Assembly: GCA_051647535.1 (NCBI GenBank)
Contig: JBOFEA010000004.1
Coordinates: 124,001-188,000, forward strand
Length of the DNA stretch: 64,000 nucleotides
Source: Brevinema_A sp051647535
GTDB taxonomy: Bacteria; Spirochaetota; Brevinematia; Brevinematales; Brevinemataceae
Direction of reading: 5' to 3'
Numbering within the stretch: the first letter of the stretch is position 1; each line of letters begins with the position of its first letter. A program made the translations under genes and the position numbers. The notes below the pieces were generated by a model that saw nothing but the letters and a program-made list of their open reading frames with translations, ran no database searches and was not told where the DNA came from. Below are positions 35,081 to 42,593 of this stretch, piece by piece.

Positions 35081-35971
35081 TTATTTTGAAGGAAAACGCC
35101 GCCAATAAATACTTTGACTAGGTTCGAAATCAGTACTCTTAGACATCTGCATATACCCTTGTTTTTCTAATATACGTACAAAGAATCCTTGTCTTTCTCG
35201 TACTTCTTGTGAAGTAGGGTCTTGATTTTGATAATAAAATACAAAAAATTGATACCCAAATAAATTAAATTCGGCAATATTTAACAAACGTTGGGATTGA
35301 GACTGCAGTGTTTGAGGAGTCTTGACATCTTGAATCCAAACAGATTTACCATTAGATTCAATAGATAAAATTTCTTCTGTCACTGCCGGAATATTAAATA
35401 AACTTGTTGTCTGAGAATAGAAACGCCACCACACACCAATAGCTGCATCTGTTGGTGTGCTCCATTGGCTGCCTTGATAAGGAGAATTTTGAAAAAGAAA
35501 ACGCTCTTTAATATTTTCTATAGAAATTTCCGGAGTAATAATGGAAGATACTATATCTAAATCAGGTAATACCGTAATTTGCGGAACTTCAGGAAGACTC
35601 TGATCAAAACTATTGGTATCAGTTAAAATATTAGTATTAGATTCTTTATAATTTTCAGGGTTCAATATTAACGGTTTTGCATCCACATTTGTTATTAACA
35701 TAGGTGGTGAAGGAACAGCTAATGGAACGTCGCCTACCGAAATAGGTTCAACATTTTCAACAGGTGGTGCAGAAACTGTTTTTTGATTCGTAGAAATATC
35801 AGATACTGTGTTAGTATTAGTTTCAACAGTGTTAGTTGATTGAACAGATGTATTGGATAATTGTGCTGCATTGGTACTATAAAAATAAGTCTCAATTCTA
35901 TCCAATTTTCTAATCTCTTGACCGTATGTGTGATAAGAAACAAGTAGTAATAAAAATAAAATATATTTCAT
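35081..35971 (-). CDS. secreted protein with N/T-rich linker and lipocalin-like domain (family A)
   Basis: The start was moved to ATG 35971, which has GGAG 5 nt upstream and opens a signal peptide (MKYILFLLLLVSYHTYG); the longest frame begins at 36040. About 296 residues: residues 20-130 are low-complexity and rich in Asn, Thr, Ser, Val and Pro (VETNTNTVSDISTNQKTV), then a beta-rich domain starts with GVWWRFYSQT and has FQFFVFYYQNQDP-like and RQGFFVRIL strands, ending YWRRFPSK. The linker style resembles that of the M15 peptidase at 26703-27779. Function unknown. Confidence 0.68.
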   Translation of the reverse strand: MKYILFLLLLVSYHTYGQEIRKLDRIETYFYSTNAAQLSNTSVQSTNTVETNTNTVSDISTNQKTVSAPPVENVEPISVGDVPLAVPSPPMLITNVDAKPLILNPENYKESNTNILTDTNSFDQSLPEVPQITVLPDLDIVSSIITPEISIENIKERFLFQNSPYQGSQWSTPTDAAIGVWWRFYSQTTSLFNIPAVTEEILSIESNGKSVWIQDVKTPQTLQSQSQRLLNIAEFNLFGYQFFVFYYQNQDPTSQEVRERQGFFVRILEKQGYMQMSKSTDFEPSQSIYWRRFPSK

Positions 35972-36112
35972 GGAAACTCCAAGTGAATCCTGACATTTTG
36001 CTAATTTAATATAATAAAAACGATCCGTTCTGTAAATCATTAATACAAAATTTTACATCGGAAATCTTCATTATTAGAATGTATCGGTACAATTGCAAAA
36101 AATTATAAGATT

Positions 36113-37396
36113 TTAATGAATAAAAGAGGATACAATTGATGTACTTCCAAAATAAGGTACTAGAGCTTCCGGAATAGCAACTGAGCCGTCTTCTTGCTGA
36201 TAATTTTCCAAGACTGCAACTAATGTTCTTCCTACAGCTAAAGATGACCCGTTAAGTGTATGAACAAATTCGGTTTTTTTATTTTCATTCCGATAACGAA
36301 TATTAGCACGTCTTGCTTGAAAATCCATACAATTGGATATCGATGCGATTTCTCTATATTCTTGAAATGAAGGAAGCCAAACTTCAATATCAAACGTTTT
36401 AGCAGCAGAGAAACCCATATCTCCTTGAGACAACATGACTATTCTATAAGGAAGCTGAAGTTTTTGAAGAATTGATTCGGAAATTTGCAACATTCTTTGG
36501 TGTTCAGTTTCGGATTCGGAAGGTTTGCAAATCGTAACTAACTCAACTTTATTAAATTGATGCACACGAATTAATCCTTTAGTATCTTTACCATAGCTTC
36601 CGGCTTCTTTGCGGAAAGAAGGAGAATAAGCTGTAAAACGTTCAGGCAGAACACCAGAATCAATAATTTCTTCCCGATAAAGATTGGTTAATGCTACTTC
36701 AGCCGTCGGATTAAGATATAGATCCGAATCAGCAATCTTAAACAAATCTTCTTCAAATTTGGGTAAATTACCTGTACCAAACAACGCTTGATCAAGAACT
36801 GCAAAAGGAAGCCACAACTGCTCAGCACCATTTGCAATGTTATGGTCAAGCATAAAATTTATCAATGCCATTTCCAAACGAGCACCGACACCTCTCAACA
36901 AAGGAAATCCTCTACCAGAAATTTTTGCCGCTCTCTCAGGTTCCCACAAATTCAAATCAGTAAGAATTTCCGTATGAGATTTCGGTGTAAAAGAAAAAAT
37001 TCCAGGAACACCGTATTTTTTTATCTCCAAATTCGAAGTCTCATCCTTCCCTTCAGGAACTTCATCCATAGGAATATTAGGAATCACCGCTAATACATTT
37101 TTTAATTTGTCTTCACTGATTTTTTGAGCATTTTCTACGTGGGTGATTTGATCTTTCAGTTGATCAGCTTCCTTTAATAATTGATCGGCAGCATGATAAT
37201 CACCTAATGATTTTTTAACACCTATTTCTTTAGAAATAATATTTCTACGGGTTTTTAATTCGTCTGTCTGCCGCTGAAATTCTTTACGAACAGAATTTAT
37301 TTCTACTACTTCATCAATTAACGAACTATCTGCTCTATATTTAAGCATTGATTTAACTTTCTCAACATTTTCCGAAATAAAGTTTACTTCTAACAT
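36113..37396 (-). CDS. serS: seryl-tRNA synthetase
   Basis: Class II synthetase for tRNA-Ser (and tRNA-Sec where present). The N-terminal coiled-coil arm (about residues 30-105, DELKTRRNIISKEIGVKK) grips the tRNA variable arm. Motif 2 is FRKEAGSYGKDTKGLIRVHQF and motif 3 is LNGSSLAVGRTLVAVLENYQ. At 427 residues it is full length. The ATG at 37396 follows GGAAGGAA. It lies 12 bp after the coiled-coil protein gene on the same strand. Confidence 0.97.
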   Translation of the reverse strand: MLEVNFISENVEKVKSMLKYRADSSLIDEVVEINSVRKEFQRQTDELKTRRNIISKEIGVKKSLGDYHAADQLLKEADQLKDQITHVENAQKISEDKLKNVLAVIPNIPMDEVPEGKDETSNLEIKKYGVPGIFSFTPKSHTEILTDLNLWEPERAAKISGRGFPLLRGVGARLEMALINFMLDHNIANGAEQLWLPFAVLDQALFGTGNLPKFEEDLFKIADSDLYLNPTAEVALTNLYREEIIDSGVLPERFTAYSPSFRKEAGSYGKDTKGLIRVHQFNKVELVTICKPSESETEHQRMLQISESILQKLQLPYRIVMLSQGDMGFSAAKTFDIEVWLPSFQEYREIASISNCMDFQARRANIRYRNENKKTEFVHTLNGSSLAVGRTLVAVLENYQQEDGSVAIPEALVPYFGSTSIVSSFIH

Positions 37397-37408
37397 TTTT
37401 CCTTCCCC

Positions 37409-40393
37409 TTAAGAGCGATAGCGTTCTAATATCAATTCTACAAACGCATTTGATAATTTAAGATTTTTGGCAATATCATTAATACTCCAATTCTGATCAT
37501 AAAGCCGAAGAATATTTTTCACATTTGCATCTTCTGTATCGGAATTATTATTTTTAGGCATCGGAGAAACCCCCGAACCTGTTCCTATTCTTTCAACATT
37601 ATTCATCGCTTTAGCAATCCAATCACGCATTTTCTCAAGACGTTTCATTTCTTCATCAATATGCATAACCATATGTTCTAAATCATTTAATTTGGAAACC
37701 GCCATATGGAATTTTGTTTGTTCTCCAGTCATAATTTTCATTTCCGATTGAATTTCAGTTAATTGACCTTTTAAATCACCGGAAAACCTATTAATTTCTT
37801 GGATTCGATTCACAATATCATCCATAGATCCATTCATTGAAGACAATGTGTTTTCAGATTGATCAATAGAAGACATCATTCCTTCAACAATCATTTTTTT
37901 ACTTTCCAGTTGTTGAAGAGAATCTTGCAGATCATTAAATAATTCCAAATTCTTTAATAATAAGTTTTCAATTTCTTGAGCTCGAGATTTTTCTTCGTTT
38001 AGTCCTTGAAAATTTGCTGCAACAGTTTTTGCTTCATTTACAGTTGAAATCAAAAATTCTTGTACTCGTCCGGCTTCTGAAGATAACACACTAAGATTTT
38101 CTGTTTTACTTTCCCAGTCTTGTTTGGAACTTTGATATGTTGCAATAGTATCATCTGCATCTCGGCAAATATCTTTCAACGAAAACGAAAGACTACTCAT
38201 TTCTTTTTTTAGATCATTAATTTCTTTGTACTCAAAATTTAATTTACTCATCAAATTTTCTGCTCTTTCAAGCTTCTCTGTTTTTTTCATAAATGCTTGA
38301 AACTGCTTATCAACATCTTTTACACGTATATTTAAACGCTCGAATTCTTTGTTTGCCGTATCACGAACTTCTTTTCCATGATCCCATAATTCCTGTTTTA
38401 AGGATTTGATTTCTTGTTTAGCAAAATCAATATTTTGGTGGAATTCTTCTTTACTGTTTCTCATATGTTCAACCGTATAACGCTTCAATTCCTCAAAACG
38501 GCGTTCCGTATCCTGTACCATTCGCTCCGATTCGTTTCGAAGCGAACCCAGAATTGTTGTTTGTATATCCTTAATATCTCTTTGTATTTGCTCGACATCC
38601 CTCTGCATTTCCAAATACGTTTCCCGAGCTTCTTTTAATGTTTCATCAAAACGATCCTGCCATACTTCTCTCTCTTGACTGAAGTGTTCTATTCCTTGTG
38701 TAAAAAAATTCTGAAGCGATAGTTCATTATTATTTTGAAGATCTGCAGCGTACTGCTCCATATAATGAGTCACATCTTGAATATTTTTTTCCCTATCATG
38801 TTCAAGTTCGGAAACCATTAATAAGATTTTATCTTTTTCATTATTGAAATTCTCATCCATTTCATAAATACGTTTACCCAAGGTATCCGCATAGTTCAAT
38901 TTTTCACGTATCATTGTTTGTAATTTTTCCGACTCGGCAAAAATAGAATCTACCATATTTTGATACCGCTGTTTATACTCATTCTCAATAGATGAAGTCA
39001 ATTCCTGAACACCTAATAACATTCGTTTGTGATTTTCTTCTTTAAATATTTCTTCCAATCTACTGATGTTTTCATTTGCCTTTTGCCGAAACCCATCTTC
39101 AAATTCAATAATTTTCCCTTGTAATTGCTGCTGGGAACTATCTAAAACACTATCTGTTCGTTTTTGTAAATCTTCCAATTCAATATTCAACTCATTGACT
39201 TTATCTCGAAATTCCATCTCACTTATTACAATACTTTCATTAATACGAACGGTCAATTGTTTAATTTTATCTTCTATGGAATTTTCTTGTTCTGCAAACG
39301 CCGAACAAACCCTTATCAATTCGTTTTGTATATCAGCTATATGTGTATCCAGATTGTTTTGAATTTGAAGAGTAACGGTTTCACCTTGTTTATCCAAATA
39401 CTCAGAAACATCTTGCAGTTTGGTATCCAATTCGTGAAATCGCTGCTGAATATTAAACTCTATCCCTGTTCTTATTTCCAAAGACAAATTTTCTGTTCGA
39501 TCTTGGAACTCTTTAAACTCCATACGAATCCGTTCTTCAGCTTCTTTGAAGATCGTTTCTTTTTGCTGTAAATCATTTTCTATAAAATTCTTGTCTTGAA
39601 TTGTTTCTTCTTTTAATTTAAGCCACGTATCATATATTTCTTCTAAGTTTGTTTGTGCGTAAACACGAAGCATTTCCAAATCATTATCATACACTTGTTT
39701 GAATTTGTCCAAGCTGGATTCCGCAAAATCCTTAAACTCTTTAATCCGATCTGACATCGATTCCGATGCTGTACTTAATTCTTTAATTTGAGATGCCATT
39801 TCAACATCTTTTTGAGTTAATTCTGTTCGAGCTTTACTAAGATAACCAGATAAATCACTTTGCATAACTGTAAAAAAATTCTGTAGTTCTTGACGACTTT
39901 GATTTTTTAATTCCTCAGAAACACTGTCATACTCCTCTTGAAACTCTTTAATCAATCCACTCAGTCGTATTACTTCTGTAATTCCTTCTTCAGCTTGCTT
40001 TTTTATTTGAAATACCGAACTCATTCTGTCTTCTATTTCACGAAACTCAGCTCGAATCTTCTTATATTCAAACAATTCTTGTGAAATATCCGTGCATTCC
40101 AGCTTAAGCAAATCAAACAATTCTTCACCTCTAACAATATCGTGATCAAATATTTCCAATTTCTCTTGAAATGTACCGGCTAATCTGTTCATTCTTTCAA
40201 TAACAATTTCCGAAGCAATCATTTTGTCTTCAAATTCTTTTTCTTTCTTTTTCAGAATTACTTCTATATGCTTTTCCGCCTGCTTAATATAATCTTGCAA
40301 AGAACGAATGGTGACATTCCTGGAATCCATATACCGAAAATAAAAAAACAAACCAGTATAAAAAAAGAAAGAAAAAATAATAAATATTTCCAT
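37409..40393 (-). CDS. SpiroCoCo-type giant coiled-coil membrane protein
   Basis: 994 residues: one N-terminal membrane segment (FIIFSFFFYTGLFFYFRYM), then about 900 residues of almost unbroken charged heptads (many E/K/Q with few prolines), then a Pro/Asn linker (SGVSPMPKNNNSDTED) and a compact C-terminal helical piece (ILRLYDQNWSINDIAKNLKLSNAFVELILERY) that reads like a helix-turn-helix. Spirochaetes carry large proteins of this design, named SpiroCoCo in annotation; a structural role along the cell cylinder is plausible but unproven. It is directly upstream of serS. Confidence 0.8.
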   Translation of the reverse strand: MEIFIIFSFFFYTGLFFYFRYMDSRNVTIRSLQDYIKQAEKHIEVILKKKEKEFEDKMIASEIVIERMNRLAGTFQEKLEIFDHDIVRGEELFDLLKLECTDISQELFEYKKIRAEFREIEDRMSSVFQIKKQAEEGITEVIRLSGLIKEFQEEYDSVSEELKNQSRQELQNFFTVMQSDLSGYLSKARTELTQKDVEMASQIKELSTASESMSDRIKEFKDFAESSLDKFKQVYDNDLEMLRVYAQTNLEEIYDTWLKLKEETIQDKNFIENDLQQKETIFKEAEERIRMEFKEFQDRTENLSLEIRTGIEFNIQQRFHELDTKLQDVSEYLDKQGETVTLQIQNNLDTHIADIQNELIRVCSAFAEQENSIEDKIKQLTVRINESIVISEMEFRDKVNELNIELEDLQKRTDSVLDSSQQQLQGKIIEFEDGFRQKANENISRLEEIFKEENHKRMLLGVQELTSSIENEYKQRYQNMVDSIFAESEKLQTMIREKLNYADTLGKRIYEMDENFNNEKDKILLMVSELEHDREKNIQDVTHYMEQYAADLQNNNELSLQNFFTQGIEHFSQEREVWQDRFDETLKEARETYLEMQRDVEQIQRDIKDIQTTILGSLRNESERMVQDTERRFEELKRYTVEHMRNSKEEFHQNIDFAKQEIKSLKQELWDHGKEVRDTANKEFERLNIRVKDVDKQFQAFMKKTEKLERAENLMSKLNFEYKEINDLKKEMSSLSFSLKDICRDADDTIATYQSSKQDWESKTENLSVLSSEAGRVQEFLISTVNEAKTVAANFQGLNEEKSRAQEIENLLLKNLELFNDLQDSLQQLESKKMIVEGMMSSIDQSENTLSSMNGSMDDIVNRIQEINRFSGDLKGQLTEIQSEMKIMTGEQTKFHMAVSKLNDLEHMVMHIDEEMKRLEKMRDWIAKAMNNVERIGTGSGVSPMPKNNNSDTEDANVKNILRLYDQNWSINDIAKNLKLSNAFVELILERYRS

Positions 40394-40522
40394 AAACCTG
40401 CCGGATACCTTTTTTAATAATAAAAAATCATTTTAAATAATTTACCATCATAACATTATACCTACAATAAATAAATATTTCAAATTCCTTCCATACTATT
40501 TTTTACCCCTCTGTTCAATTAA

Positions 40523-40551
40523 TTGATTTTTCCGGTAAAAATATTTATATT
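40523..40551 (+). promoter_or_regulatory. sigma-70 promoter for the RDD protein gene
   Basis: TTGATT (40523-40528), a 17-nt spacer and TATATT (40546-40551), 31 nt before the GTG start. Confidence 0.55.
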
Positions 40552-40582
40552 AAATAAGGTGATAATTTGTAAGGAGTTCATA

Positions 40583-41278
40583 GTGTTTGAAATCAATTCT
40601 CAAAAAATAAAAGCATTAAAACTTGCCCCTTGGTGGAAAAGACTTCTATCTTATATGATAGATAATGTCTTTCTGACTTTATTTTTAGTTATGTTTATCT
40701 TAGGTATTTACGGTAAGGAATTTGTAGAAATTTTCGACAATATCAAAGCGATTGGCGGTGAAAATCTTTTACTTCAGGAAAATATTAATTCTGATGTTAT
40801 ACAGTCTCGTATGAAAACTATTTCCAAACTTTCTGTTGAAGATAAAGAAACTTTTTATTTCTTTTGGATAATCCAAAAGAAATACTCTTATGCCATCTTT
40901 TTGTTAACACAAATCATTTCTTCATTATATTTTATTTTGATGTGGCATGGAACAGGACAAACGTTCGGAGGAAAGCTCTTAAAAATTAAGGTTATTACCA
41001 CCGTTGGTGGTAAAATTTCTCTGTATGCATCTATTATCCGGCTGCTTGGATTGAAATTTATTGAAATGACATGGGGATTTGCCGGTATTTTCAACATTAA
41101 CAAAACCTTTAAACAAAAAATCCATGATATTATTTCCGATTCGGTTGTTGTAGAAGAATTTTCACCTATTGAAGAAAAATTCTTGGAAGAACATTTGAAA
41201 AATTCAGCTATGAATATCAAATTATCTTCCGAACAAGATAACCCTGTTGAAAACGAACACTCTCATAACAAAAAATAA
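40583..41278 (+). CDS. RDD family membrane protein
   Basis: About 231 residues. The RDD pattern shows as APWWKRLLSYMIDNVFLTLFL, a second hydrophobic segment with FLLTQIISSLYFILMW, then GQTFGGKLLKIKVIT and the last segment GKISLYASIIRLLGLKFIE. RDD proteins are small membrane proteins of mostly unknown role; some act as ion antiporters. The longest frame starts at 40523 inside the promoter; the GTG at 40583 has AAGGAG 6 nt upstream and is preferred. The C-terminus is acidic and then His/Asn-rich. Confidence 0.87.
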   Translation: MFEINSQKIKALKLAPWWKRLLSYMIDNVFLTLFLVMFILGIYGKEFVEIFDNIKAIGGENLLLQENINSDVIQSRMKTISKLSVEDKETFYFFWIIQKKYSYAIFLLTQIISSLYFILMWHGTGQTFGGKLLKIKVITTVGGKISLYASIIRLLGLKFIEMTWGFAGIFNINKTFKQKIHDIISDSVVVEEFSPIEEKFLEEHLKNSAMNIKLSSEQDNPVENEHSHNKK

Positions 41279-41283
41279 GAACT

Positions 41284-41319
41284 AATTAATAAAGCAGTCT
41301 TAGGACTGCTTTATTAATT
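41284..41319. terminator. bidirectional hairpin terminator
   Basis: A perfect 16-bp stem (41284-41299 with 41304-41319) with a 4-nt loop TTAG and GCAGTC/GACTGC at its top, between the convergent RDD and PepT-like genes. It contains the stop codon of the latter. Confidence 0.88.
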
Positions 41320-42427
41320 CTATTATCAACCTTGACGTATCAACTAAATCCTTAATTCTTATATATTCGCCGACTCCATGAATCTCCTCCATTCCAACAC
41401 TGATTACTGTAGCTTCAACATTCTTTTCTGTATAAATATTTGCATTTGTTCCCCCGCAGGATTCTTCATATAAAGGTTCTATACCCAAAGATCTCAATCC
41501 CCGCGAAATAAACTCAATAATCGGTGAATTCAAAGAAAAGTTATACCCAACATTCGACAAATGTACTGTGATTTTAATCTGTTCTGCTTTATCCTTATGT
41601 GTTTCAACAGCATTTTCAATTTGTTTCAATATGGGACGGCATTTTTCATCATCTAATGATCTTACTTCTCCCACAATAGTTGTTTTTTCAGGAACAACAT
41701 TCCTTCCTGTTCCGCCATTAATCAATCCAATATTACATACCGTATCTTCTGAGATACGTCCGGTAGGAAGATCCTTAATAATATCAGCTGCTATTTTAAT
41801 GGAATTGATTCCCTTTTCCGGCGCAATACCTGCATGAGATGCTTTTCCAATAACCGAAATCATATATTCATAATGATAAGGAGCTTTTAAATTGATTCGA
41901 CCAACAGGCCCTCCCGAATCCAAAATAATCCCATATGACGTATTCGCAAGTTCTGCCTCAGGAAGATATGATGCTCCAACTAATCCTACTTCTTCCGCAG
42001 ATGAAATAATAAAAACCAGCTCTCCATGAGGAATTTGATGCTCCAATACCGCATCAATAGCACATAACATACTTGCAATACCGCATTTATCATCAGCTCC
42101 CAAAACCGTATCTCCAGAAGAACGAATAATATCTTCTTCAACCACAGGAACCACATTTTCACAAGGTCCTACAGTATCCGCATGTGCGTCAAAAAATAAT
42201 CCTTTTTTTGAAGAATCTGTTGCTGCAAGACGAATAATCATATTTTCAGTTTGCTTATTACCAAATTTTTCAGCACAATACGGAATTCTTTTAATACTAA
42301 CCTTCTTTCCTTCAAGATAATTTTCTACATAATCAAAAACAGGTTTCTCGTGAAAACTTGGAGATGAAATCTTTGCCAATTCAACAAACAATTTTACAAT
42401 ATGATCTCGAGAGATTATTTCTTTCAT
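41300..42427 (-). CDS. M20-family peptidase, PepT-like tripeptidase
   Basis: A zinc aminopeptidase of the PepT/M20 group that releases N-terminal residues from tripeptides in the cytoplasm. Metal-site signatures in order: FFDAHADTVGP, VLGADDKCGIASML, ISSAEEVGLVGA and ILDSGGPVG, with a late SVGMEEIHGVGEYI. The dimerisation lid (KASHAGIAPEKGINSI) is present. The start was moved from 42490 to ATG 42427, which has GAGGAG 6 nt upstream, giving 375 residues. Substrate preference is inferred from family only. Confidence 0.9.
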   Translation of the reverse strand: MKEIISRDHIVKLFVELAKISSPSFHEKPVFDYVENYLEGKKVSIKRIPYCAEKFGNKQTENMIIRLAATDSSKKGLFFDAHADTVGPCENVVPVVEEDIIRSSGDTVLGADDKCGIASMLCAIDAVLEHQIPHGELVFIISSAEEVGLVGASYLPEAELANTSYGIILDSGGPVGRINLKAPYHYEYMISVIGKASHAGIAPEKGINSIKIAADIIKDLPTGRISEDTVCNIGLINGGTGRNVVPEKTTIVGEVRSLDDEKCRPILKQIENAVETHKDKAEQIKITVHLSNVGYNFSLNSPIIEFISRGLRSLGIEPLYEESCGGTNANIYTEKNVEATVISVGMEEIHGVGEYIRIKDLVDTSRLIIELIKQS

Positions 42428-42539
42428 TAAAAACTCCTCAGTAAATACAATTTTATATACATACAACTTATTATAAAATATCAACCCCAAATGTCAATTT
42501 AATTCTATAGTACAAATTAGTCTCAGTCATTGATAATGA

Positions 42540-42568
42540 TTGCAAAAAAAGAACAATTCACTTATAAT
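42540..42568 (+). promoter_or_regulatory. sigma-70 promoter for the SNF2 gene, overlapped by a possible metal-regulator site
   Basis: TTGCAA (42540-42545), a 17-nt spacer and a perfect TATAAT (42563-42568), 26 nt before ATG 42594. The sequence TGATAATGATTGCAA (42531-42545) overlaps the -35; its left half equals a Fur half-site but its right half fits poorly. Confidence 0.6.
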
Positions 42569-42593
42569 TAATGTTAATGCATAGGAGACAAAT

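Noticed and set aside
38414..39571. Plus-strand frames inside the coiled-coil gene
   Set aside because: Phe/Ile/Leu-rich shadows of the charged heptad coding strand; no starts or motifs.
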